Part shown: positions 6,618 through 14,539 of the stretch, piece by piece | How positions within the stretch are numbered: position 1 is the first letter of the stretch | Layout of the letters: each line of letters starts with the position of its first letter | Assembly (NCBI GenBank): GCA_051011595.1 | Contig: JBPCTQ010000322.1 | Coordinates: 1 to 20,322, forward strand | Reading direction: 5' to 3' | DNA from: JAOUEE01 sp051011595 | GTDB lineage: Bacteria > Actinomycetota > Acidimicrobiia > Acidimicrobiales > SHLQ01 | DNA length: 20,322 bases | Notes under the pieces: generated by a model | Databases searched by the model: none | The model's input: only the letters and a program-made list of their open reading frames with translations | What the model was told of the DNA's origin: nothing | Made by a program: the position numbers and the translations under genes

Positions 6618-9404
6618 TCAGAAGGCGTCGGGTTCGGTGGTCGACTCCGGTTCGGCCGTCGCCACCGACGACTCCTGGGGGGCAGCAGCCTTCTTGGTGG
6701 TGGCTTTCTTGGCGGCGGCTGTCTTCTTGGCCTTGGCCGTCTTCTTGGTGGCCTTCTTCTTCGCCTTCTTCTTCGCCTTCTTCTTGGCTTTCTTCTTCGC
6801 AGGCCCTTTGGCCCGTCGTTCGGCCAACAGCTCGGCCGCCCGCTCATCGGTCAGCTCTTCGACCACATCACCCTTGCGCAACGACGCGTTGGTCTCGCCG
6901 TCGGTGACGTAGGGCCCCCAGCGGCCGTCCTTGACCACCATGGCCTTCCCCGACTCGGGGTCTTCGCCCATCTCGCGCAGTGGCGGCTTCACTGTCTGAC
7001 CGCGTCGGGTCTTGGGTTTGGCCAGCTCGACCAGACACTCCTCGAGGGTGATGGTGAAGAGCTGGTCTTCGCTCTCGAGGCTCCGGCTGTCCTTCTTCTC
7101 CTTGCCGTCCTCACCCACGACCAGCTTCTGTAGGTAGGGGCCGTACCGTCCGTTGGCGACGGTGATCGGTTGCCCGTCGCTGGGGTCGGCCCCCACCGTC
7201 CGCGGCAACTCGAGCAGCTTCACTGCCGTCTCGAGATCGATGGTCTCGAGGTCCATGGAGGAGAACAACGACGCCGTCTTGGGTTTCTCGCCGGTCTCGT
7301 CGTTGTGTTCACCCATCTGCACGTACGGGCCGAATCGACCGGCCTTGGCCGACACCGGTAGGCCGGTGTCGGGATGGGCGCCGAGCTCCTTGTCGCCGCT
7401 GGGCGCCTCGACGTATTCGATGGCCCGTTCGAGGGTGAGCTCGTCGGGGGGAATGTCGTCGGGCACGCTGGCCTTGTCGTCGCCCCGCTGCACGTAGGGC
7501 CCGTAGCGGCCTACCCGGGCCACGACGGCTTCGCCGTCTTCGGTGACACCCAGCGGGATGGAGTTGACGGCCGCCGCGTCGATCTCACCGAGGCGCACGT
7601 CGACCTTTTCCTTGAGGCCGGGATCGTCGTCACCGCCGAAATAGAAGGCCTCCAACCACGGGATGGCCTCGGCCACCCCACCGGCGATCTTGTCGAGATC
7701 GTCCTCCATACGAGCGGTGAACGTGTAGTCGACCAGGTTGGGGAAGTGTCCCTCCAACAACCCCACCACCGAGAAGGCGGTGAAGCTGGGGACGAGGGCT
7801 GAGCTCTTCTTCCAGACGTAACCGCGGTTCTGGATGGTGCCCATGATGCTGGCGTAGGTGGACGGCCGGCCCACACCCAGTTCTTCGAGTCGCTTCACCA
7901 GTGACGCCTCGGTGTAGCGGGCCGGCGGCTGGGTCTCGTGACCTTCGGCGGTGAGGTCGGAGGCATCGACGCCGTCGCCCACCGCCAGTGGGGGGAGCCG
8001 CCGATCGTCGGCCGAATCACTCTCGGTCTCGTCGTCGACTTCTTCGACGTACACCCGGCGGAAACCCTGATGGGTGATGACGGTGCCGCTGGCCGCGAAC
8101 TCGACGTCTTCACCCGACGCGGCGATGGTGCCCAATCGAGCAGCCACCGTTTCACCCAGAGCGTCGGTCATCTGCGAGGCCACCGTGCGCTTGAAGATGA
8201 GGTCGTAGACCTCGGCCTCGGACTTCGGCACCTCGCGGGCCACCTCATCGGGCGACTTGAAGGTGTCGCCGGCCGGCCGGATGGCCTCGTGGGCCTCCTG
8301 GGCGTTCTTGACCTTCTTGGTGTACAGCCGGGGTGCGTCGGGCAGGTAGTCGTTGCCGTAGCGCTCGGTGACAAACGAGCGGGCGGCATCGATGGCCGAC
8401 CCCGACAGCGTGGTGCTGTCGGTTCGCATGTAGGTGATGAAACCCTTCTCGTACAGTCCCTGGGCCGCCCTCATGGCCATGGCCGACGAGAGTCGGAGCT
8501 TGCGACCGGCTTCCTGCTGGAAGGTGGACGTCATGAAGGGGGCGGCCGGGCGGCGGCGGTACGGTTTGGGTTCGACCGACCGGACGCTGAACTCGGCACC
8601 GGTGAGGGCCTCGGCCAGGGCGCCGGCCCGGGCCTGGTCGATCACCACTGCTTCGGTCTTGGCCAGTTGCCCCTGTTGGTCGAAATCGCGTCCGGTGGCC
8701 ACCCGTTGGCCGTCGAGTTCGGCGAGGGTGGCCCGGAAGTCCTTGGGTTCGCCCTCGGGGATCTGGCCCCGAGCCGAGAACATGGCCTGGAGGTCCCAGT
8801 AGCCGGCGGCGACGAACGCCATCCGTTCGCGCTCTCGTTCGACCACGATGCGGGTGGCCACACTCTGGACCCGACCGGCCGACAGTCGGGGCATGACCTT
8901 CTTCCACAACACCGGCGACAACTCGTAGCCGTAGAGCCGATCGAGCATGCGGCGGGCTTCCTGGGCATCGACCAGTCGGCGGTCGAGCTCGCGGGGATTG
9001 GAGACGGCGGCCTCGATGGCATCGGGGGTGATCTCGTGGAACACCATCCGTTTGACCGGCACCTGCGGGTTGAGCACCTCCAACAGGTGCCAGGCGATGG
9101 CTTCGCCCTCACGATCCTCATCCGTGGCCAGATAGAGCTCGTCGGAGTCGGCCAACAAGGACTTCAGTTTCTTGATCTGGTCCTTCTTGTCACGGTTCAC
9201 CACGTACAGCGGCTTGAACCCGTTGTCGACGTCGATTCCGAGCCGGGCCCAGGATTCGCCCTTGTAGGCAGCCGGCACGTCGGCTGCGCCCTGGGGCAGG
9301 TCGCGTACGTGGCCGATGGACGACTCGACGACGTAGTCGTCGCCGAGGTAGCCGGCGATGGTTTTGGCTTTGGCTGGAGATTCGACGATGACGAGTGCGG
9401 TCAT
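6618..9404 (-). CDS. topA: DNA topoisomerase I (type IA)
   Basis: A 928-residue enzyme that relaxes negative supercoils by cutting one strand and passing the other. ATG 9404 gives MTALVIVESPAKAKTI, the standard TOPRIM start; longer frames add no conserved residues. TOPRIM residues are E9 and the DEDREGE cluster (95-101). SAGRVQSVA (175-183) and the catalytic Tyr325 in GFITYMRTDS are intact. The C-terminal third holds four repeats, each with a GR(Y/F/W)GPY core, matching the zinc-free C-terminal repeat domains of actinobacterial enzymes. The tail is a Lys/Ala-rich segment of about 40 residues followed by an acidic end; in mycobacteria such tails bind DNA. The gene stands alone, with a hairpin right after its stop. 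It is probably essential. Confidence 0.96.
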   Translation of the reverse strand: MTALVIVESPAKAKTIAGYLGDDYVVESSIGHVRDLPQGAADVPAAYKGESWARLGIDVDNGFKPLYVVNRDKKDQIKKLKSLLADSDELYLATDEDREGEAIAWHLLEVLNPQVPVKRMVFHEITPDAIEAAVSNPRELDRRLVDAQEARRMLDRLYGYELSPVLWKKVMPRLSAGRVQSVATRIVVERERERMAFVAAGYWDLQAMFSARGQIPEGEPKDFRATLAELDGQRVATGRDFDQQGQLAKTEAVVIDQARAGALAEALTGAEFSVRSVEPKPYRRRPAAPFMTSTFQQEAGRKLRLSSAMAMRAAQGLYEKGFITYMRTDSTTLSGSAIDAARSFVTERYGNDYLPDAPRLYTKKVKNAQEAHEAIRPAGDTFKSPDEVAREVPKSEAEVYDLIFKRTVASQMTDALGETVAARLGTIAASGEDVEFAASGTVITHQGFRRVYVEEVDDETESDSADDRRLPPLAVGDGVDASDLTAEGHETQPPARYTEASLVKRLEELGVGRPSTYASIMGTIQNRGYVWKKSSALVPSFTAFSVVGLLEGHFPNLVDYTFTARMEDDLDKIAGGVAEAIPWLEAFYFGGDDDPGLKEKVDVRLGEIDAAAVNSIPLGVTEDGEAVVARVGRYGPYVQRGDDKASVPDDIPPDELTLERAIEYVEAPSGDKELGAHPDTGLPVSAKAGRFGPYVQMGEHNDETGEKPKTASLFSSMDLETIDLETAVKLLELPRTVGADPSDGQPITVANGRYGPYLQKLVVGEDGKEKKDSRSLESEDQLFTITLEECLVELAKPKTRRGQTVKPPLREMGEDPESGKAMVVKDGRWGPYVTDGETNASLRKGDVVEELTDERAAELLAERRAKGPAKKKAKKKAKKKAKKKATKKTAKAKKTAAAKKATTKKAAAPQESSVATAEPESTTEPDAF
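6751..6798 (-). repeat. topA: Four tandem 12-base units encoding the Lys/Ala tail of topA
   Basis: The plus strand shows four consecutive 12-base units close to GCCTTCTTCTTC (two identical, the third and fourth each with one change). On the coding strand each encodes a K-K-K-A block. The period is a multiple of three, so gain or loss of units would change tail length without a frameshift. Confidence 0.8.
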
Positions 9405-9523
9405 GGGTTGCGGTGAATGCCCACCGGAGGCTGATCGGAGGAGAAATCGCTGACGGGTGATTGGTCCCCGCCGCTCGAATTGCACGCGACCATAGCGACA
9501 ACGGCGCAGAAACGGCGGCCCGG

Positions 9524-9543
9524 CGTCGGCGGTGCGGCCGACG
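9524..9543 (-). terminator. nhaA: Hairpin downstream of nhaA
   Basis: CGTCGGC (9524-9530) and GCCGACG (9537-9543) make a 7-bp stem with a 6-base loop, 6 bases after the nhaA stop codon at 9550-9552. No T-run follows. It sits within the 145-base gap before topA and would separate the two transcripts. Confidence 0.4.
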
Positions 9544-9549
9544 TCACAG

Positions 9550-11064
9550 TCAGAAGTCGGCCGAGACCTCGAGCGCTTCGTCGAGGTCGGGCACCGGATG
9601 GAGGGTGCGCCACAAGATCACCGAACCGACGATGGCGGCCAGGATCGACCCCACCAGGATGCCGATCTTGGCTTCGTCCTGGATGAAGGGATCGTCGTAG
9701 GCCAGGCCGGTGATGAATATCGAGACGGTGAAGCCGATTCCGGCGATGGCGCCCACGCCGGCCAGGTGTTTGAGATGAAGACCTCGGGGCAGTTCGGACA
9801 GCCCCAACCGGAGGGTGAGGGCACTGAAGGCGGTGATGCCGACGAGTTTGCCCACCACGAGACCGAGCACGACACCCAGGGTGACGGGTGAGGTGGCCGC
9901 GTCGGACAACGATTCGTTGGACAACTCGATACCGGCATTGGCCAGCGCGAACACCGGGATGATGAAGAAGCTGGTCCAGGGGTGCAGCATCTCGATGAGG
10001 CGCTCGGCCACCGACACCGTCTCGCGGATCTCGAACTGGGCCCGGCGCATGGCCGACACCTCGGTGTTGTCGTCGGTGAGGATGGCCTCGACGACCCCGA
10101 TTTCGGCCGGCCGCTTCTGCAAGGGGCGGGCCGGGGTGAGCAGGCCCATGGCCACACCGGCGATGGTGGCGTGGACACCGGATTCGAACACCGCGTACCA
10201 GACGAAGAACCCAACGGCGGCGTAGATGGGCACGTACCAGACCCGAAACTTCTGCATCACGAACATGCCGACGAGCAGGGCCACGGCGAGCGCCAGCCAG
10301 CCGAACGAGACTTCTTCGGTGTAGAAGAGGGCGATCACCAAGATGGCCCCGATGTCGTCGACGATGGCGAGGGTCAACAAGAAGACCTTCAAGAACACCG
10401 GCACCCGCGAGCCGAGTAGCGACAGCACACCTATGGCGAAGGCGATGTCGGTGGCCATCGGGATTCCCCAACCCTCGACATCACCACCCCAGTTGACGGC
10501 CACGAACAGCGCGGCTGGTACCACCATGCCCCCCAGGGCAGCCATGGCCGGCAGGATGGCGGCTCTTCGGTCGCGGAGCTGGCCGTTGACCAGCTCCATC
10601 TTGATCTCCATACCCACCACGAAGAAGAAGATGGCCATCAGTGCGTCGTTGACGAACTCCTCCAAGCTGATGCCGGGCAAGTCCGATCCGTGTTCGTCTT
10701 CGGCGCCGGCCTCCTCGTGGGTATCAACGACGGCCGGTTCGGACCCACCCTCGGCCGCGGTGGCCGACCCCGCCTCGCCTGCCCCATGGGCCTCGTCTTC
10801 CTCATGGACCTCGGCGTGGGATTCGATGTCGACCACCGAACCCACCTGCACCACCACCCGCGTCTCCCAGAGGTCGTGGTAGCTGTCCTTCAGGGGTGAG
10901 TTGGCCCAGACGAGCGCCAAAACGGTGGCGGCGATGAGCAGCACCCCGCTGGCCGCTTCGACGTGGAGGAAACGGCTCATGGGCCGCGCCACCCGACGCG
11001 CCACGGTCAGATCGGAACCGAAGAAGGTGAGCGAGGAGGGTTGTTGGGTGCGGTCGTCAGCCAT
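9550..11064 (-). CDS. nhaA: Na+/H+ antiporter NhaA with His/acid-rich insertion
   Basis: A 504-residue membrane protein that exchanges Na+ (or Li+) for protons and controls internal pH and sodium. The core matches NhaA: MATDIAFAIGVL with Asp206 and AIVDDIGAI with Asp236-Asp237, equivalent to E. coli D133, D163 and D164 with a constant offset of 73. The late segment HLAGVGAIAGIGFTVSIFI is the conserved helix 10-11 region. E. coli NhaA has 388 residues. Much of the extra length is an insertion at about 80-131, between helices 1 and 2, rich in Glu, Asp, Ala, Gly and His, with at least six histidines. By topology this loop faces outside. ATG 11064 gives a normal N-terminus, though no Shine-Dalgarno is obvious. 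It is transcribed alone or with the upstream anti-sigma pair, separated by the duplicated hairpins. Confidence 0.94.
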   Translation of the reverse strand: MADDRTQQPSSLTFFGSDLTVARRVARPMSRFLHVEAASGVLLIAATVLALVWANSPLKDSYHDLWETRVVVQVGSVVDIESHAEVHEEDEAHGAGEAGSATAAEGGSEPAVVDTHEEAGAEDEHGSDLPGISLEEFVNDALMAIFFFVVGMEIKMELVNGQLRDRRAAILPAMAALGGMVVPAALFVAVNWGGDVEGWGIPMATDIAFAIGVLSLLGSRVPVFLKVFLLTLAIVDDIGAILVIALFYTEEVSFGWLALAVALLVGMFVMQKFRVWYVPIYAAVGFFVWYAVFESGVHATIAGVAMGLLTPARPLQKRPAEIGVVEAILTDDNTEVSAMRRAQFEIRETVSVAERLIEMLHPWTSFFIIPVFALANAGIELSNESLSDAATSPVTLGVVLGLVVGKLVGITAFSALTLRLGLSELPRGLHLKHLAGVGAIAGIGFTVSIFITGLAYDDPFIQDEAKIGILVGSILAAIVGSVILWRTLHPVPDLDEALEVSADF

Positions 11065-11100
11065 GTCAGGACAGAAGTCGAGTCAGCGCATCACGGTATC

Positions 11101-11208
11101 GGTCACGGCCGGGCAACTGATGCTCGGGCCGCCCGCCTCGGGGCCAGTCTGTCGCGCATGAAGCACCGGGTGTAGACGACCAGCCGCACTTCCGTGCCTT
11201 CGTCGTCG
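11101..11208. repeat. Copy 1 of a 112-bp tandem duplication (remnant of anti-sigma gene 3' end)
   Basis: This segment matches 11213-11320 at 98 of 108 positions without gaps, at an offset of exactly 112 bases. Read on the minus strand it still encodes EGTEVRLVVYTRCFMRD, a near copy of the C-terminus of the adjacent anti-sigma factor, and it carries the same hairpin. The offset is not a multiple of three, so copy 1 is not in frame with the gene and has no start of its own: it is a fragment, not a gene. Confidence 0.88.
11106..11131 (-). terminator. Duplicate terminator-like hairpin (copy 1)
   Basis: CGGCCGGGCA (11106-11115) pairs with TGCTC-g-GGCCG (11121-11131) to give 10 pairs with one bulged G and an ACTGA loop. 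It is identical to the hairpin at 11218-11243. It lies 42 bases upstream of the nhaA start, so it may reduce read-through into nhaA a second time. Confidence 0.4.
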
Positions 11209-11212
11209 CATC

Positions 11213-11320
11213 GGCCACGGCCGGGCAACTGATGCTCGGGCCGCCCGCGTCGTGGCCAGTCAGTCGCGCAGGAACGACCGGGTGTAGACGACCAGCCGCA
11301 CCACGGTGCCTTCGTCGTCG
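11213..11320. repeat. Copy 2 of the 112-bp tandem duplication (3' end of anti-sigma gene plus hairpin)
   Basis: This is the functional partner of 11101-11208: it includes the last 19 codons of the anti-sigma gene, its stop codon and the 47 bases after it. Ten mismatches separate the copies, so the event is not recent. It could be a tandem duplication or the residue of a second, deleted anti-sigma paralogue. Confidence 0.88.
11218..11243 (-). terminator. Terminator-like hairpin after the anti-sigma gene
   Basis: Arms CGGCCGGGCA (11218-11227) and TGCTCGGGCCG (11233-11243) form a 10-pair stem with one bulged G and the loop ACTGA, 16 bases after the stop codon of the anti-sigma gene. No T-run follows. 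It probably ends the antagonist/anti-sigma operon. Confidence 0.5.
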
Positions 11321-11709
11321 GATTCCCATTCGGACTCGTCGGTGAGTTGGCGCATCAGCGGCAGACCCAGACCTGATTCCCACAACAGACGCGACGGATC
11401 ATCGGCAGCCGGCAGATCGGGGATCTGACTGAGATCGAAACCGGGACCGCGGTCCTGCACCTGCACTTCGATCCGGTCGTCGTCGACGTTGCACCGCACC
11501 CTGATCCGGTTGTCGGACCCCAACGAGGCGTGGGCCCGGATGGCGTTGGTGGTGGCCTCGGAAACGGCCAGGCGCAGGTCCTCGATACGGTCATCGCCGA
11601 ACCCGGGGTCGATGTGGGCCGCAGCAGCCACCAGCACCCGGACCAGCTCGAGGTACTCGGCTCGGGCCGGTATCTCGAGCATGACATCGCGTCCAGGTGT
11701 GTCGGTCAT
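11260..11709 (-). CDS. Anti-sigma factor, RsbW/SpoIIAB-type ATP-binding kinase
   Basis: A 149-residue GHKL (HATPase_c_2) protein. Such kinases bind and hold a sigma factor, and phosphorylate the STAS antagonist encoded next to them. The N box is DLRLAVSEATTNAIRAH (44-60), the G1 box QDRGPGFD (85-92) and the G2 box ESGLGLPLMRQL (111-122), so the ATP lid is intact. Length and order fit the family. ATG 11709 overlaps the stop of the upstream STAS gene (ATGA, 11706-11709), a sign of coupled translation in fixed ratio. The position, next to a STAS gene that is divergent from a helicase, matches my memory of the bldG locus of Streptomyces (partner SCO3548). The target sigma factor is not in this window. 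The last 19 codons are also found in a second copy downstream. Confidence 0.88.
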   Translation of the reverse strand: MTDTPGRDVMLEIPARAEYLELVRVLVAAAAHIDPGFGDDRIEDLRLAVSEATTNAIRAHASLGSDNRIRVRCNVDDDRIEVQVQDRGPGFDLSQIPDLPAADDPSRLLWESGLGLPLMRQLTDESEWESDDEGTVVRLVVYTRSFLRD

Positions 11710-12041
11710 GACGCCACCGCGTCGTCGATGTCGGCGTGGATGGTGAGGATGCGATCGAGCTCGACGAGGGCGAGCACCTCGGCGACCGAATCCGGCACTC
11801 GGGCCAGCACCACGTCGCCTCCGTTGGCTCGGGTGCGCCGCAGCGCACCGATCACCACCCCGAGTCCGACCGAGTCGATGAAGTCGACCGACCCCAGGTC
11901 GAACACGATCCGCGTGTCGCCGGCGGCCACGGTTCGGATCACTTCTTGCCGCAACCCCGGTGCCGAACCCATGTCGACGTCACCCAGGGGGGTGATGACG
12001 ACCCACTCGCCCCGTCGCTGCACATCGACGCCCAGATTCAT
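11706..12041 (-). CDS. STAS-domain anti-sigma factor antagonist, BldG-like
   Basis: A 111-residue single STAS domain. In partner switching, the unphosphorylated form binds the anti-sigma kinase and frees the sigma factor; phosphorylation on a conserved Ser turns it off. The site is FIDSVGLGVVIG with Ser57, close to the FLDSTGLGVLVG I recall for Streptomyces BldG (113 residues). The N-terminal strand WVVITPLGDVDMGSAPGLRQ (13-32) is also typical. ATG 12041 is chosen because GGAG sits 5 bases upstream and the domain starts at once; longer upstream frames run into the divergent helicase and have no homology pattern. The gene is first in a two-gene operon with the kinase, overlapping by 4 bases. 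The BldG assignment rests on similarity plus synteny, both from memory. Confidence 0.88.
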   Translation of the reverse strand: MNLGVDVQRRGEWVVITPLGDVDMGSAPGLRQEVIRTVAAGDTRIVFDLGSVDFIDSVGLGVVIGALRRTRANGGDVVLARVPDSVAEVLALVELDRILTIHADIDDAVAS

Positions 12042-12126
12042 CGTCGCTCCACTGGCGCGCACACAGAAACCACGGTATCCGCCGACCGCGTCGGGGATCG
12101 GGACATCACGATTCGACAGGCCGGTC

Positions 12127-12154
12127 TCACCGTGTCGGTGCGTGGTCGTAGCAT
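12127..12154 (+). promoter_or_regulatory. Weak candidate promoter of the helicase gene
   Basis: A TANNNT -10 box, TAGCAT (12149-12154), lies 11 bases before the ATG at 12166, which would leave a 5' leader of only a few bases. No Shine-Dalgarno is seen before this ATG. The -35 region (TCACCG, 12127-12132) is poor. The 124-base gap also must hold the promoter of the divergent STAS gene. Confidence 0.22.
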
Positions 12155-12165
12155 TGCCCTCAGAC

Positions 12166-14466
12166 ATGGCCTTGCTGTCCGACCCGCCCCTCGACGCCGT
12201 CCTCACCGACCTCGGTGACGACGGCCGGCTGATCCACATCGAGCATCTGGCTGCCCGCCCGGCCCGCCACCAGGCCCTGGGTCGGCCCCTGCCGCCGGCC
12301 GTGGCCGAACGGGGTGGCGCCGAACAGCTCTGGACCCACCAGGCCCAGGCCATCGACCTCATCCGCTCCGGCCAGTCGGTGGTGATCGTCACCGGAACGG
12401 CATCGGGCAAGTCCCGCTGTTACCAGCTGCCCATCGCCGAGGCGGTCATCGATCCCATCAAACCGGCCACCGCGCTGGCCCTGTTCCCCACCAAGGCCCT
12501 GGCCCACGACCAGCTCCGGGCGCTGTCGGCCCCCGACTTCCCCGAGCTCGTCGCGGCCACCTACGACGGCGACGACGACCGCGACCGTCGTTCCTGGGTG
12601 CGGGCCAACGCCAACGTGGTGCTCACCAACCCCGAGATGGTGCACGCCGGCTTGTTGCCCCACCACGGCCGCTGGGCCGATTTCTTGATGCGACTGCGTT
12701 ATGTGGTGGTCGACGAGCTCCACGTGCTGCGAGGTGTCTTCGGCACCCATGTCTCACACGTGCTGCGCCGCCTGCTGCGGGTGGCCAACGAGTACGGCGC
12801 CGACCCCACCTTCATCTTCACGTCGGCCACCATCGGCGCTCCCGAAGTGCTGGCCTCGAATCTCTGCGGCAAGCCGGTGGTCGCGGTCGACGACGACGGC
12901 TCACCCCAGGGCGCCCGCTCCGTGGCCCTGCTCAACCCACCAGTGGTCGACCCCGACACCGGCGCCCGCACGTCGTCCAACGCCGAAACCGCATCGGCCG
13001 CCGCTCGTATGATCGCCGGCGGCCATCGCACCATCGTGTTCTGTCGCAGTCGCAAGGGCACCGAACTGGTGGCCGCCGACATCGCCCGGAAACTCCCACC
13101 CGACCTGGCTCGGCGCGTCCGTCCCTACCGCGCCGGCTACCTGGCCGAAGAACGCCGCGAAATCGAGCAGCAGCTGTTCACCGGCGAGTTGCGGGGCATC
13201 GTGGCCACCTCGGCCCTCGAGCTGGGGGTCGACATCGGCGGGCTCGACGCCTGCGTCCTCAACGGGTTTCCGGGCACCATCGCCTCGTTCTGGCAACAGT
13301 TGGGACGGGTGGGGCGCGGCGGCGACCAGTCCGTCGCCGTGATGGTGGCCGGCGACGACCAGCTCGACCAGTGGCTCATGGCCCACCCCGACCAGCTGTT
13401 CTCCCGACCCCCCGAGCAGGCGGTGGTGAACGTCACCAATCCGCAGGTGGCCGGTCCGCATCTGGCCTGTGCCGCCTTCGAGTACCCGCTGTGCCACGCC
13501 GACGACCGCTGGTGGGGCGCCGAGGTGCTCCATGACGGGGTGCGTGACCTGGTCGTCGACGACAAGCTCCGGCTCCGGCGGGGGCGGTGGCGCGGCGATG
13601 GGCCCCGGGCGGTGTGGTCGGCGCGCGGGTTCCCCAGTCGGGGCATCGGGCTCCGCACCGGTGTGGCCGGCGAGTTCACCATCACCAGGGCCGACGGCAC
13701 TCGGGTGGGCACGGTCGACCCATCCCGTGCCTTCGAGATGGTCCACCCCGGGGCGGTATATCTCCACCAGGGGCGCCACTACCAGGTCACCGAGCTCGAC
13801 ATCGACGACCAGCGAGCCATCGTCGAACCGGCCGACGGCGACACATACACCCAAGCCCGGCGCAGCATCGACATCGCCGTCACCGACGTGGGCCAGAGCC
13901 AGGACATGGACCGGTGCCGGTTGTTCCTCGGTTCGGTCGAAGTGGCCAGCCAGGTCACCGGGTACCAGCAACGAGAGGTCCGATCGCGCCGGATCCTGGC
14001 CAACCACAACCTCGAGCTGCCCGCGTCACGACTGCGCACCACAGCCTTCTGGTACGTGATCGACACCGACGCCCTCACCGAGGCCGACATCCCCACCCCC
14101 GCCGTGGCCGGCACCCTTCACGCCATCGAACACGCCGCCATTGCCATGTTGCCCTTGTTCACCATCTGCGATCGCTGGGATGTGGGTGGTGTCTCCATCG
14201 CCCACCATCCCGATACCGCGGGACCCACCATCTTCGTGCACGACGCCTACCCCGGGGGCACCGGCATCGCAGCCCTCGGCTATCGGGCCGCCGATCGTCA
14301 CCTCACCGCCACTCGTTCGGCCATCGCCGACTGTGGTTGCGGTACCGGCTGCCCCTCGTGTGTGCAATCGCCTAAGTGCGGCAACGGCAACGAACCACTC
14401 GACAAGGCCGGAGCGCTGCGCCTGCTCGATGTGGTGCTGGCCGCCATGCCCACCCGCGTGCAGTGA
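12166..14466 (+). CDS. DEAD/H-box helicase with DUF1998 domain (MrfA/YprA-like)
   Basis: A 766-residue superfamily 2 helicase. Motif I is TGTASGKS (76-83), motif Ia FPTKALAHDQ (107-116), motif II DELH (183-186), motif III TSATI (219-223), and motif VI LGRVGRGG near 380-387. The C-terminal part is the DUF1998 region: VHDAYPGGTGIA followed by the cysteine cluster DCGCGTGCPSC with C723, C725, C729 and C732 and a further C738, which probably binds zinc. Length and order match B. subtilis MrfA (YprA, about 749 residues), a repair helicase for mitomycin damage, and relatives of yeast Hrq1. A role in repair of DNA crosslinks or adducts is therefore likely. ATG 12166 is preferred since conserved sequence begins soon after; upstream in-frame starts extend into the divergent STAS gene. 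A relative, Rv3649, lies near topA and the tad genes in M. tuberculosis as I recall. Confidence 0.92.
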   Translation: MALLSDPPLDAVLTDLGDDGRLIHIEHLAARPARHQALGRPLPPAVAERGGAEQLWTHQAQAIDLIRSGQSVVIVTGTASGKSRCYQLPIAEAVIDPIKPATALALFPTKALAHDQLRALSAPDFPELVAATYDGDDDRDRRSWVRANANVVLTNPEMVHAGLLPHHGRWADFLMRLRYVVVDELHVLRGVFGTHVSHVLRRLLRVANEYGADPTFIFTSATIGAPEVLASNLCGKPVVAVDDDGSPQGARSVALLNPPVVDPDTGARTSSNAETASAAARMIAGGHRTIVFCRSRKGTELVAADIARKLPPDLARRVRPYRAGYLAEERREIEQQLFTGELRGIVATSALELGVDIGGLDACVLNGFPGTIASFWQQLGRVGRGGDQSVAVMVAGDDQLDQWLMAHPDQLFSRPPEQAVVNVTNPQVAGPHLACAAFEYPLCHADDRWWGAEVLHDGVRDLVVDDKLRLRRGRWRGDGPRAVWSARGFPSRGIGLRTGVAGEFTITRADGTRVGTVDPSRAFEMVHPGAVYLHQGRHYQVTELDIDDQRAIVEPADGDTYTQARRSIDIAVTDVGQSQDMDRCRLFLGSVEVASQVTGYQQREVRSRRILANHNLELPASRLRTTAFWYVIDTDALTEADIPTPAVAGTLHAIEHAAIAMLPLFTICDRWDVGGVSIAHHPDTAGPTIFVHDAYPGGTGIAALGYRAADRHLTATRSAIADCGCGTGCPSCVQSPKCGNGNEPLDKAGALRLLDVVLAAMPTRVQ

Positions 14467-14516
14467 CCGAGCGTCCGGGCTGACCATCGCCCCACGGCGT
14501 GCCCCGGACAGGTCAC
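14463..14516 (+). terminator. Nested hairpin spanning the helicase stop codon
   Basis: Three nested inverted repeats are present: GTGACC/GGTCAC (14463-14468 and 14511-14516), GTCCGGG/CCCGGAC (14473-14479 and 14503-14509) and CGCC/GGCG (14488-14491 and 14496-14499). The outer arm includes the helicase stop TGA (14464-14466). The structure overlaps the proposed -35 of the next gene. It is probably a terminator or 3' stabiliser; no T-run follows. Confidence 0.45.
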
Positions 14517-14533
14517 AGGGTGTGGTTTAGCCT
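14505..14533 (+). promoter_or_regulatory. Candidate promoter giving a leaderless transcript
   Basis: CGGACA (14505-14510) and TAGCCT (14528-14533) are separated by 17 bases. The -10 ends 6 bases before the ATG at 14540, so transcription would start at or very near the start codon. This agrees with the absence of any Shine-Dalgarno there; leaderless messages are common in Actinobacteria. Confidence 0.45.
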
Positions 14534-14539
14534 GAAGCC

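Noticed and set aside
7938..9416. A 492-codon plus-strand frame opposite topA
   Set aside because: Composition is that of an antisense shadow in GC-rich DNA, while topA has all family motifs on the other strand.
11066..11383. A 105-codon frame across the duplicated segment with a repeated GGPSISCPAV / GGRPEHQLPG part
   Set aside because: The repeat in the protein is only the 112-bp DNA duplication read in a shifted frame; it has no start signal and overlaps the true anti-sigma gene.
11530..12165. A 212-codon N-terminal extension of the helicase
   Set aside because: It runs antisense through the STAS and kinase genes, which have clear motifs, and the extension lacks helicase sequence.
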